A stretch of 64,000 nt of DNA, taken from the NCBI RefSeq assembly GCF_002159495.1, contig NZ_NFIT01000005.1, positions 62,001-126,000 on the forward strand, read 5' to 3'. The position numbers were made by a program, and so were the translations under genes. Below are positions 17,714 to 25,988 of the stretch, piece by piece; within the stretch, counting starts at the first letter, position 1; every line of letters starts with the position of its first letter. The DNA is from Olsenella sp. An293 (GTDB lineage: Bacteria; Actinomycetota; Coriobacteriia; Coriobacteriales; Atopobiaceae). The notes beneath the pieces were generated by a model. It saw only the letters and a program-made list of their open reading frames with translations. It was not told the origin of the DNA and ran no database searches.

Positions 17714-19030
17714 CTACTCCGCCAGGCTCGTCGCCCAGACGCAGTCCTCGGGCATGCGGGCGTTGCCGGACGCGACCTCTGCCGGAATGCGACTGTCGAG
17801 CGCAAAGAGCTCAGAGAGCGTGACGAACTCGTAGCCCTGGCTCTGGAGCTTCTCCAAGATCTTGGGCAGGGCCTCGAGGTCCTGGTCGCGGTTGCCGCCA
17901 CCGTCGTGCATGAGGATGATCGCGCCGCTCCAGATGCCCTCGGTGCAGTTGCTCACGATCGTGTCGACGCCTGGGAGCTCCCAGTCGAGGCTGTCGAGGT
18001 TCCAGATCACGGATGCCGAGAAGTTCCCGCCCGAGTTGACCCATGTCTGGGCGTCGAGCGAGCCGTACGGCGGGCGCAGCGTCGTGGTGTCGCCGCCGCC
18101 CGCAGAGGAGATCGCGGAGAAGGCGTCGCCGATCTCGGAGCGCAGCGTGTCCGTGTCGATTGCCGTGAGCTGCTCGTGGTTTTGCGTGTGGGAGCACACC
18201 TGCGAGCCCTGGGCCTTGATGGCCTGCACAAGGTCCTCGCGGCCGGGAATCTGCGAGCCCAGGCAGAAAAACGTCGCGCGGGCACCATGCTCGCTCAGGA
18301 TGTCGAGGTAGCGCTGGGTGTAGCTGCTGGGGCCGTCGTCGAAGGTGATGGCGACGACCTTGCGGTTGCCCTCCGGGCGCGGGTTGATGCTCTCGAGCTT
18401 GACGTTTTGGACGGGCTCGATCACCTCGCCGGCGACCGTCTCGCCCGAGACGTCCCCGACCGTGAACTTCTGCCTGCCGACCTTGCCGTACTGGGAGACA
18501 AAGGTGATGGCACCCACGGAGTCGGCGGGCTCGAGCTGGGGCTGGACCTCGCGCTCCTCCTCGTGGGAGGCCTCGACGACGTCGGTGCCGTCACCGATGA
18601 TGATCGACTCGTTGCCCGAGGCGCGGAAGGACGCGGCGGCGCCCTCGTCGAGGGTCTCGCCGTCGACCGTGGCGGTGAACGCGGTCCCGCCGCCCTCCTC
18701 GAGCAGGTTGCCCCCAACCGAGACGAGGTTGCCCGCCTTGGGGGAGATGCCCTCGTCCTCCATGATCTGCTCGAGCGTCGCGCTGGCGCTCACGTCCACG
18801 CCCGTGCCGTTGACGATCACGCGCACGGTGCGGTTGAGCCACATCCAGATGCCGCCCCCCACGATGGCGGCGATGACGAGCAGCGCGAGAACCGCGACCA
18901 GGCGGCTCTCGCGCGAGGAGCGCCGCGGCTGGCGCGGCTGACGGCCCGGCTGCTGACGACGGGAGGGAGTCTGCGCGCGCAGGTGCGGGGACGCCGCGCG
19001 CTGCTGACGGGGATAGTAGTTCTCGCTCAT
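17714..19030 (-). CDS. Membrane-anchored polysaccharide deacetylase
   Basis: This 438-residue cell-envelope enzyme has an N-terminal basic cytoplasmic tail rich in Arg, Gln and Pro and one membrane helix (about residues 45-67, 'VAVLALLVIAAIVGGGIWMW'). A ubiquitin-like/G5-type extracellular segment follows, then a NodB deacetylase domain. NodB motifs are intact: 'AITFDDGPSS', 'CSHTQNH', 'RPPYGS', 'DSLDW' and 'ILMHDGG'. It likely removes acetyl groups from peptidoglycan GlcNAc, giving lysozyme resistance. It is monocistronic. Confidence 0.92.
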   Translation of the reverse strand: MSENYYPRQQRAASPHLRAQTPSRRQQPGRQPRQPRRSSRESRLVAVLALLVIAAIVGGGIWMWLNRTVRVIVNGTGVDVSASATLEQIMEDEGISPKAGNLVSVGGNLLEEGGGTAFTATVDGETLDEGAAASFRASGNESIIIGDGTDVVEASHEEEREVQPQLEPADSVGAITFVSQYGKVGRQKFTVGDVSGETVAGEVIEPVQNVKLESINPRPEGNRKVVAITFDDGPSSYTQRYLDILSEHGARATFFCLGSQIPGREDLVQAIKAQGSQVCSHTQNHEQLTAIDTDTLRSEIGDAFSAISSAGGGDTTTLRPPYGSLDAQTWVNSGGNFSASVIWNLDSLDWELPGVDTIVSNCTEGIWSGAIILMHDGGGNRDQDLEALPKILEKLQSQGYEFVTLSELFALDSRIPAEVASGNARMPEDCVWATSLAE

Positions 19031-19182
19031 GTGATTCCGTCCGTTCGCGCGGGGACGAGAAGTGCCTTGTGTGGTGTGATTTCCCGCGCCACCCACAGCC
19101 TACCATCTTGGACCGCCGCCGTCCGTGACGTTGGCGTCATGTAAACCGAGGGTGACATCTGGGCGCCATCAGTTGGGAGCTT

Positions 19183-19241
19183 CTGTAAATTGGGGACTGT
19201 CCCCAACTTGCTGCTAATTGGGGACTGTCCCCAATTAGCAG
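19183..19241. repeat. Two nested GGGGAC-t-GTCCCC palindromes
   Basis: TTGGGGAC-t-GTCCCCAA (19190-19206) is followed by CTGCTAATTGGGGAC-t-GTCCCCAATTAGCAG (19211-19241, 15-base arms, given in parts). The stretch starts with CTGTAAATTGGGGAC, shared with 8.24 and 52.4 kb. A further degenerate GTCCCCGATTGGCAG follows at 19246. It lies between two reverse-strand genes. Confidence 0.85.
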
Positions 19242-19272
19242 AGAGTCCCCGATTGGCAGAAGACTCGAAGGC

Positions 19273-19788
19273 CTACAGGCGCGAGACGAGCTCCTCGGCG
19301 GGACGGCGCTTGAAGTGCATCGCCGCGGGCTCGTCACCCTCCGCGGGATAGCCGAGCGGGAAGAGCGCCACCAGGTCATAGCCTGCCATCTCGGGGAAGG
19401 CCTCTTTCACCGCGGGCGCGTCGAAGTGGCCGACCCAGGTGGTCCCCAGCCCAAGGTCGTGCGCGGCCAGCATGATGTGGGTGCCCACGATGGACGCGTC
19501 CACGTCGGCGAAGTTACGTCCGTCGTACTTGCGCACCCACGCCTCGTCGGGAGCGGCCCCCAGCACCAAGATCACGCGCGCCCCAAAGGAGAAGCGCGTG
19601 AGCCCGGAGAGGCGCTCCACGACCTCGGGACTCTCCACGACCCAGAGGTGCCACGGCTGCTTGTCCACTGCGGTGGGCGCGGCGACGGCGGCGTCGATGA
19701 GCGCCTGGACCTTCTCGTCCTCCACGGGCCGGTCGGCGAATGCGCGACAGGAGTAGCGATCGTGCGCGAGCTGCAGGAAATCGGTCAT
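19273..19788 (-). CDS. Nitroreductase-family flavoprotein
   Basis: This 171-residue FMN-dependent oxidoreductase is of the nitroreductase fold. The N-terminal 'RYSCRAFADRPVEDEKVQALIDAA' and 'APTAVDKQPWHLWVVE' are the FMN-binding start. 'DASIVGTHIMLAAHDLGLGTTWVG' (conserved middle block) and 'LFPLGYPAEG' complete the family pattern. The substrate is unknown; relatives reduce nitroaromatics or act in flavin or iodotyrosine chemistry. ATG 19788 follows GGGAG. Confidence 0.9.
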   Translation of the reverse strand: MTDFLQLAHDRYSCRAFADRPVEDEKVQALIDAAVAAPTAVDKQPWHLWVVESPEVVERLSGLTRFSFGARVILVLGAAPDEAWVRKYDGRNFADVDASIVGTHIMLAAHDLGLGTTWVGHFDAPAVKEAFPEMAGYDLVALFPLGYPAEGDEPAAMHFKRRPAEELVSRL

Positions 19789-19873
19789 GGGGACTCCCTC
19801 CTCTTGGTGGACACGTCGAGTATACCCGCGACGCACGGGGTAGAATGGAAGGCCCGCGAACGGAGGAGCACGC

Positions 19874-22462
19874 ATGGCAGACGCATCCGCAGCCACGACC
19901 ATCGATGAGGGGCCCAACGCCCCCGGCTCGCTGGGGAGGCTCATCCCCTGGCCGGACGAGTCAACCTATCCCAACATCCCCGCCGAGGAGGCGCTCGACC
20001 TCTTTTTGGGCTGGGTCGAGTCTCGCGGCATCGAGCTCTGGCCCCACCAGGAGGAGGCGCTTCTCAGCCTGGCCGCCGGCGACCACCTGATCTTGGGCAC
20101 GCCCACGGGCTCGGGCAAGTCGATGGTGGCGCTGGGCATGTGCTTCATGAGCGTGTGCACCGACCGACGGGCCTACTACACCGCCCCCATCAAGGCCCTG
20201 GTGAGCGAGAAGTTCTTTGACCTCGTGGAGCTCTTCGGCCGTGAGAACGTGGGCATGATCACCGGAGACGCGGCCATCAACGCGGAGGCGCCGATCATCT
20301 GCTGCACGGCGGAGATTCTCGCCAATCAGGCCCTCCGCGAGGGCGAGACGTGCGACGTGGGCTGCGTGGCCATGGACGAGTTCCACTTCTACGCGGACCC
20401 GGACCGCGGCTGGGCCTGGCAGGTGCCGCTGCTCACCCTCCCCCACGTGCAGTTCCTTCTGATGAGCGCCACGCTGGGCGACACCTCCTCCATTGCCGCC
20501 GCGCTCTCCGAGCACACGGGAGGGCGCACGGTGGACACGATCGCGGACGCACCGCGCCCCGTGCCGCTCTCCTACGAGTTCGTGGACACGGCCCTGGAGG
20601 GCACGGTGGAGCTCGCGCTGCGCGCGGGCGAGGCGCCGCTCTACATCGTGCACTTCGCGCAGGACGCGGCGCTGGCGAGCGCGCAGTCCCTGGCGAGCTA
20701 CGGCGTCTCCACCAAGGAGCAGCGCGAGGCCATCAAGGAGGCGATCAGGGGCACGCGCTTCACCACCACCTTTGGCAAGACGCTCCAGCGCCTGCTCGGC
20801 TGCGGCGTGGGCGTGCACCACGCGGGCATGCTGCCGCGCTACCGCCTGCTCGTGGAGAAGCTCGCGCAGCAGGGCCTGCTGCCGGTCATCTGCGGCACGG
20901 ACACGCTCGGCGTGGGCATCAACGTGCCCATTCACACCGTGGTGCTCACCGCGCTCTCCAAGTTTGACGGACGCCGCATGCGCCACCTCAACGCGCGCGA
21001 GTTCCACCAGATCGTGGGCCGCGCCGGACGCGCCGGCTTTGACACCGAGGGCCACGTCATCGCCGAGGCCACCGAGTACGACATCGAGAACGCCCGCGCG
21101 CTCGCCAAAGCTGGCGGCGACCCCAAGAAGGCGCGCAAGATCAAGACGAAGAAGCCGCCCGAGGGGTTTGTGGGCTGGAACAAGCAGACCTTCGAACGCC
21201 TGGAGGCGGCCGTGCCGGAGCCTCTGCGCCCGCGCATGAAGGTCACCCACTCGATGGTGCTCGCCGAGGTCGAGCAGGGCGGCGACGCCTGGGCGCGCGT
21301 GCACAAGCTCATCGAGGACTCCGCGCAGCCGGCCGAGGAGAAGGCCGCACTTGCCACGCGCGCCGACGAGATCTTTGCCACGCTGCTCGACGCCGGCGTG
21401 GTCACGCGCGAGGAGGGCCCCGAGGGCGACGTCTGGTCCACCACCGTGGACCTGCCGGACGACTTTGCCCTCGACCAGCCGCTGTCACCGTTTCTGCTCG
21501 CCGCGCTGGAGCTTCTGGACCCCGAGTCGGAGACCTACGCGCTCGACGTCATCTCCATGGCAGAGGCCACGCTCGAGGACCCGTTCCAGATCCTGCGCGC
21601 CCAGCAGCGCGCCGCGCGCGACCGCGCGATGTCCGAGATGAAGGCCGAGGGCATCGAGTACGACGAGCGCATGGAGCGCCTGCAGGAGGTCACCTGGCCC
21701 AAGCCGCTCGAGGAGCTGCTCGACGCCGCCTTTGCCGAGTACTGCGAGAAGGTTCCCTGGGCGCGCGACTTTGCGCTCTCCCCCAAATCCATCCTGCGCG
21801 ACATGGTGGAGACGGCGAGCGACTTCAAGGAGTACGTAGGCCGCTACGGCATCGCGCGCTCCGAGGGTCTGCTGCTGCGCTACCTCTCCGAGGCGTTCCG
21901 CGCCCTCGACCGCACCGTGCCGCTCGACAAGCGGGACGAGCGCCTGAACGACATCATCGCGTGGCTGGGACTTGTGGTGCGCACGGTGGACTCCTCGCTC
22001 GTGGACGAATGGGCCGCCGCCGGGGAGAGCTCCGCCGAGGGGCTCGACGCCGCCCCGCCCGCCGCGGACGAGGTCGTGCGCGACCGTCGCGGCCTCACGC
22101 TGCTCGTGCGCAACGCCCTTTTCGCCCGCGTGCGGCTGGCGGCGTTTGGCAGCGTCGACGAGCTCGGCAAGCTCGACGCCGAGTGGGGCTGGCGGGCGCC
22201 GGTGTGGCAGCGCGCCCTAGACCGCTTCTACGAGGAGCACGAGGAGATCGTGCTCGACGGCGACGCACGCAGCGCTGCGTATTTCTCAATCGACGCGTCC
22301 GACGAGCGCGCGACCCACGTCTGGCACGTGCACCAGGTCTTCCGCGACTCCGACGACGACCGCGACTTCGGCATCTGGGGAGACGTGGATCTCGACGCCA
22401 CGCAGGACGAGGGCGCCGTGGTGTTCTCGAGCTACCGCGTAGGCTTCGTGGACGACGAGTAG
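19874..22462 (+). CDS. DEAD/DEAH-type helicase with DUF3516 (Ski2-like)
   Basis: This 862-residue superfamily 2 helicase has Walker A 'GTPTGSGKSM' near residue 75, the DEAH-like box 'MDEFHFY', motif III 'LLMSATLGD', 'VGVHHAGMLPRYR', 'CGTDTLGVGINVPIHTVV' and motif VI 'QIVGRAGRAG'. A long C-terminal region of about 450 residues matches the DUF3516 actinobacterial RNA helicase type. The role is probably RNA remodelling or decay; this is an inference from the Ski2-like core. ATG 19874 follows GGAGGA. Confidence 0.9.
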   Translation: MADASAATTIDEGPNAPGSLGRLIPWPDESTYPNIPAEEALDLFLGWVESRGIELWPHQEEALLSLAAGDHLILGTPTGSGKSMVALGMCFMSVCTDRRAYYTAPIKALVSEKFFDLVELFGRENVGMITGDAAINAEAPIICCTAEILANQALREGETCDVGCVAMDEFHFYADPDRGWAWQVPLLTLPHVQFLLMSATLGDTSSIAAALSEHTGGRTVDTIADAPRPVPLSYEFVDTALEGTVELALRAGEAPLYIVHFAQDAALASAQSLASYGVSTKEQREAIKEAIRGTRFTTTFGKTLQRLLGCGVGVHHAGMLPRYRLLVEKLAQQGLLPVICGTDTLGVGINVPIHTVVLTALSKFDGRRMRHLNAREFHQIVGRAGRAGFDTEGHVIAEATEYDIENARALAKAGGDPKKARKIKTKKPPEGFVGWNKQTFERLEAAVPEPLRPRMKVTHSMVLAEVEQGGDAWARVHKLIEDSAQPAEEKAALATRADEIFATLLDAGVVTREEGPEGDVWSTTVDLPDDFALDQPLSPFLLAALELLDPESETYALDVISMAEATLEDPFQILRAQQRAARDRAMSEMKAEGIEYDERMERLQEVTWPKPLEELLDAAFAEYCEKVPWARDFALSPKSILRDMVETASDFKEYVGRYGIARSEGLLLRYLSEAFRALDRTVPLDKRDERLNDIIAWLGLVVRTVDSSLVDEWAAAGESSAEGLDAAPPAADEVVRDRRGLTLLVRNALFARVRLAAFGSVDELGKLDAEWGWRAPVWQRALDRFYEEHEEIVLDGDARSAAYFSIDASDERATHVWHVHQVFRDSDDDRDFGIWGDVDLDATQDEGAVVFSSYRVGFVDDE

Positions 22463-22541
22463 CAAGCCGCGGCGGGCCGGGGCGACGCGCCCCTTCCCGC
22501 CGCGACCCGTCGGAGCGCTTCGGATGGAGCACCCTCACGTC

Positions 22542-22653
22542 GTAGGCAGTTTTTGCGAGCAGCCCCGGCGCCTCGCCTTGCCCAGCATAGTTTTCGCAGG
22601 TAAGAAGGTCGTCACTTCGGCATCTACTCGGGCTTCTTCCAAAAACTGCCTAC
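22542..22653. repeat. GTAGGCAGTTTTT palindrome, copy 1
   Basis: GTAGGCAGTTTTTG (22542-22555) pairs perfectly with CAAAAACTGCCTAC (22640-22653), with a loop of 84 bases. It lies just downstream of the nuclease-like gene and between convergent genes. A second copy sits at 23846. Confidence 0.85.
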
Positions 22654-22668
22654 AACGCGAACCTCGGG

Positions 22669-23655
22669 TTATCCGATGGGCACTGTTCCTCGGAATAGGC
22701 GCGCCTCCGGATCGGTCAAGCGAGCATACAGGTCTTTCTGAGCGGCGCGCTCGTCAGCAGTATAGGACCTCTGCTCAATGCCAAACCGCTCCCTCACCAT
22801 CCAGATGAACGTCTCAAACTTCTCGAACGTTCTCATCTGTCCCCAAGTTGCAGAGACTGTCTTGACCCCCATTGCCTCGAGAACGTTTCTACGCGCCTGC
22901 GTATGGTCGTAGCGATACTTTCCCGTATGGTACTCATAACTGTCGTATTCAATGTTTCCGCGAACAGACGGTAAGTAGATGTCCCCCTTGAAGTACTTTT
23001 CCCCTACGAGAGGACGAAGCCTCTCGTCAACGTCGATGCGCTGGTTGGCGACTATTTCCGGCATTGCCCAGCCACCATGCTCCGGGGGGAGAACAAAGGT
23101 GAGCGCCAGCAGGATTTCCATCGGGGAAGCCGTGCAGGGGACTACATATTGGAGGGCCTTCCGGGCAACGACGAGTCCGTATACCTTCGAGAGGGAGTCG
23201 AGACACGTCCCCATCCTTTCTGGCAGAGTGAGGGTCTCTCGTTTTCCGGCATAATCTCTCCCCTTATCTGATATTGCGAACTCCGCACACAGATGGCAAC
23301 CGATTTCGACCATCCTAGTGAAGTCGCTTGTTGACGCGAGCTGCAGATATGTGAGCTCGGGAGAACAGACGCAGTTTGTGCCCGAAAGCTCGAAGAGCGA
23401 TCCCGAGGGGAGGCCCGCCTTCCACACATGGGTGACAACGCTCTTGAGGTGGCGCTGGCTGGAGCGATCGGGAACGAGCACGTGCAGCGGGACATCCTCG
23501 GAATAGCCAAAGGGGAGGTGCGCTTCCTTAATCTCACTCATGTTTGCGCTCGCCCAGGCAAGATTCTTTCTCTCAGAACCGTTGGGAATGCACTCGTCCC
23601 CCGTCTTCGTAAGCCAGTAGCGCAACGCAGACTCATGACTCAAGCAAATTGGCAT
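22669..23655 (-). CDS. Vsr/DUF559-like nuclease-fold protein, probable acquired gene
   Basis: This 328-residue protein begins 'MPICLSHESALRYWL'. Its C-terminal part carries the pattern of a DUF559/Vsr-type endonuclease fold: 'SPMEILLAL', then 'KGDIYLP', 'IEYDSYEYH' (E-x-D core), 'DHTQARRNVLEAMGV' and a final Thr/Ala strand. The N-terminal part (SHESALRYW, 'VCSPELTYLQLAS') resembles AbiEi-type antitoxin proteins. Base composition is visibly less GC-rich than the neighbours. The gene is bracketed by two copies of one palindrome. ATG 23655 follows GGGAGG. Activity and role are unproven; defence or mobile-element function is a guess. Confidence 0.7.
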   Translation of the reverse strand: MPICLSHESALRYWLTKTGDECIPNGSERKNLAWASANMSEIKEAHLPFGYSEDVPLHVLVPDRSSQRHLKSVVTHVWKAGLPSGSLFELSGTNCVCSPELTYLQLASTSDFTRMVEIGCHLCAEFAISDKGRDYAGKRETLTLPERMGTCLDSLSKVYGLVVARKALQYVVPCTASPMEILLALTFVLPPEHGGWAMPEIVANQRIDVDERLRPLVGEKYFKGDIYLPSVRGNIEYDSYEYHTGKYRYDHTQARRNVLEAMGVKTVSATWGQMRTFEKFETFIWMVRERFGIEQRSYTADERAAQKDLYARLTDPEARLFRGTVPIG

Positions 23656-23845
23656 GTCTACCTCCCAGCTTGATGGGCTCGTAGGAGGCAGCCTAGCGAC
23701 TGCGTGGATTTCCCGTCTGCCTCTCTTCTGCACGGGAGCTTCCCTCAATCTGCTACCCCAGCTAAATCGGTCAGGACAATTCACTGAGGCGTCGCGGAGG
23801 CGGAAATTGTTTCGGTGAGAGGCGCCCGTTTCGGGGCGTGCGGCT

Positions 23846-23964
23846 GTTGTAGGCAGTTTTTTGAAAGAGCCCGAGTACAAAGGCAGACCGCAAGGCCTCA
23901 GCCTGCACTTTCTCGGCGCATTATGCGTCTCTACAGTACCCTGCCCGAAAAAACTGCCTACAAC
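23846..23964. repeat. GTAGGCAGTTTTT palindrome, copy 2
   Basis: GTTGTAGGCAGTTTTTT (23846-23862) pairs with AAAAAACTGCCTACAAC (23948-23964), 17 perfect bases, loop 85 bases. The loop also holds a short GAGCCCGAG/CTGCACTTT stretch that is not obviously related to copy 1. The region 23656-23845 before it has no other recognisable feature. Confidence 0.85.
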
Positions 23965-24026
23965 AGTGGGGGCGCACAGCCCCACTTCCTGCGCACCCCA
24001 TGGGTAGTAAAGTTATAAGTTAATTT

Positions 24027-25028
24027 TTAGCCCTCAAAAGGCACCACGTGGGCAACGGCGTCAGCCGGCTGGATGCGCGAGCCGCCGTTGTCGAGGTCCA
24101 CGAGCACGTAGCGGTCGTTGCCCATGCCGAGCTCCTTCATGTAGGAGAGCTGGCGCAGGCCGTGGCGGGTCTCCATGCGCTCCACAAGGGCGTGGCGGTC
24201 CTCCTCCCTCATGGCGTAGACCAGGTCGACGCAGGCCTGGTCAATCGCGAGGATGTCCGTGGAGGCGAGGATGCCCACGTTGGGCGTGACCACGGGCTCG
24301 GCCGCCGTGCCCTCGCAGTCGCAGGAGACGGACATGTTGCGCATCACGTTCACGAAGGTGATGCGCTCGCCGAAGTGGTCGCACACGGCCTTGGCCGACT
24401 CCATCATGCGCTCCATGAACTCCTCGTCCGAGATGTCCCACATGTCGTCGGAGCCGGGCGTGGTGTGAATCTCCTTCTTGCCGATCCTGCCGTCGGCGCA
24501 GCCGATGCCGATGTTCTTGGCCGAGCCGCCAAAGCCGCCCTTCGTGTGCCCCTTGAAGTGCGTGAGCACGAACAGGGAGTCGTAGTCGGCCAGGTGCGAG
24601 CCCATGTGCACCTCGTCGAACCACTTCCCGCCCGCCACGGGAAAGGGCGTAGCACCGTCCTCGTCCATGATGTCCACGGGCGCGAAGGTCCAGCCGTTGA
24701 CCTCGAGGGTCGCCCGGTGCTTCTCGGTGGTGTCGCGGTCACCGGCGTAGTAGCTGTTGGTCTCCACGATGGTCGCGTCCGGGAGGTCGGCCTTCAGGAG
24801 CTCCGCCACCCACGGGCGCGGGATGATGTTGGGCCCGTGCTGCTCCCCGGTGTGGAGCTTGACGGCCACCTTGCCGGAGACGTTACCGCTCACCTGCTCG
24901 TACGCGCGGCGCAGGCCCGCCGCGGAGAGGTCGCGCGTGAAGTAGACGATCGACTCGTTGCCGCCGCGCTCCTCGTAGGGGACGTAGCGCTCGCCGCCGG
25001 TGCCGGGCTGCGGGTTCTTCTCGGCCAT
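24027..25028 (-). CDS. DUF362 domain protein
   Basis: This 333-residue protein is of the DUF362 family, often annotated as Fe-S or ferredoxin-linked. Recognisable blocks are 'KVAVKLHTGEQHGPNIIPRPW', 'ETNSYYAGDRDTTEKHR', 'LTHFKGHTKGGFGGSAKNIGIGCADGRIGKK' (two adjoining motifs) and 'ILASTDILAIDQACVDLVY'. No classical CxxCxxCxxxC cluster motif is visible, only 'SCDCEG'. The biochemical role of the family is unsettled. ATG 25028 follows AAGGAGG. A TATACT-like -10 lies upstream near 25060. Confidence 0.85.
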   Translation of the reverse strand: MAEKNPQPGTGGERYVPYEERGGNESIVYFTRDLSAAGLRRAYEQVSGNVSGKVAVKLHTGEQHGPNIIPRPWVAELLKADLPDATIVETNSYYAGDRDTTEKHRATLEVNGWTFAPVDIMDEDGATPFPVAGGKWFDEVHMGSHLADYDSLFVLTHFKGHTKGGFGGSAKNIGIGCADGRIGKKEIHTTPGSDDMWDISDEEFMERMMESAKAVCDHFGERITFVNVMRNMSVSCDCEGTAAEPVVTPNVGILASTDILAIDQACVDLVYAMREEDRHALVERMETRHGLRQLSYMKELGMGNDRYVLVDLDNGGSRIQPADAVAHVVPFEG

Positions 25029-25209
25029 GATGCCTCCTTGTTTAGAGTTCCTGTGACTCGTAGTATACACTTTAGAGACGTATCGTCACTTGTTTTTCGG
25101 CAAACATGAGAACGCCCCGTCAGCAGGCATCGACGGAGCGTCCTCGAAAGAAGAGGGGTTCGGCGCGGCGCATGGCAGAGTCCGCCCCGAAGGGAGGTGG
25201 CAGCGGGTA

Positions 25210-25857
25210 CTAGCCCCTGACCTCGCGGACCAGCGCGGCGGCCTCGCGCGTGAGCTCGAGCATACGGTCAAACGCGCCGGCACGGATGAGGTCGGGCTTG
25301 ACCATCCAGGTGCCACCGCAGGCAAGGATCGCGGGGCACGCGAGGTACTCCCGGAGGTTCGCGGCCGAGACTCCGCCCGTGGGCATGAAGCGGTGACCAA
25401 CAAAGACCGAAGCCAGGGCCTTGATCGTGTCGAGCCCGCCGTACTGGGCGGCCGGGAAGAACTTGGTGACCGCAAGCCCCTTGTTCACGAGCGCCGTGAC
25501 CTCCGTCGGCGTGACGCCCGCCGGCAGCACCGGCACCTCGTTCGCAAGGCACCAGTCCACGACCTCCATGTTGTAGCCCGGGCTCACGATGTAGCGAGCC
25601 CCGGCGCCGACGGCGCGACGCGCCTGGTCGAGCGTGAGCACCGTGCCCGCGCCCATGAGCAGCTCGGGACACTTCTCGCTCATCTCGTGGATGGCGTCCG
25701 CGGCGCAGGCGGTGCGAAAGGTCACCTCGGCGGAGGGCAGGCCTCCCTCCACGAGCACGTCCGCCACCGGGAGCGCGTCCTCCACGCGGTCGAGCACGAC
25801 CACCGGGACCACACCGATCTTCTCGACCTGCCGATAAAAGCCGTCCATGTAGCTCAT
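25210..25857 (-). CDS. eda: KDPG/KHG (2-dehydro-3-deoxy-phosphogluconate) aldolase
   Basis: This 215-residue class I aldolase splits KDPG or hydroxy-oxoglutarate into pyruvate plus aldehyde. The conserved Glu is in 'SAEVTFRT'; the Schiff-base Lys is in 'AVTKFFPAAQYGG'; 'MGAGTVLTLDQA' and 'FMPTGGVSAANLREYL' bind phosphate. Three ATGs cluster at the start (25863, 25857, 25848). 25857 is chosen because GGAAGG lies seven bases before it. There is no kduI, kdgK or edd nearby, so the pathway is not fixed. Confidence 0.9.
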   Translation of the reverse strand: MSYMDGFYRQVEKIGVVPVVVLDRVEDALPVADVLVEGGLPSAEVTFRTACAADAIHEMSEKCPELLMGAGTVLTLDQARRAVGAGARYIVSPGYNMEVVDWCLANEVPVLPAGVTPTEVTALVNKGLAVTKFFPAAQYGGLDTIKALASVFVGHRFMPTGGVSAANLREYLACPAILACGGTWMVKPDLIRAGAFDRMLELTREAAALVREVRG

Positions 25858-25988
25858 TGCCATCCCTTCCCCCAAACGTGTTTGCCTTGAGTCTAGCGCG
25901 CCACGCGATCCCTTTGTCGTTGTGCCCGATCGGCGCTATGGCGTAACATTATTTACTCGATATTCCACGCGGCGGCAGGAGGAGGCGC

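Noticed and set aside
22542-23964. The two GTAGGCAG palindromes as terminal inverted repeats of an insertion sequence
   Set aside because: Each is itself a complete palindrome rather than one end of an inverted pair. The enclosed gene shows no transposase DDE or HUH motif, and no target duplication is visible.
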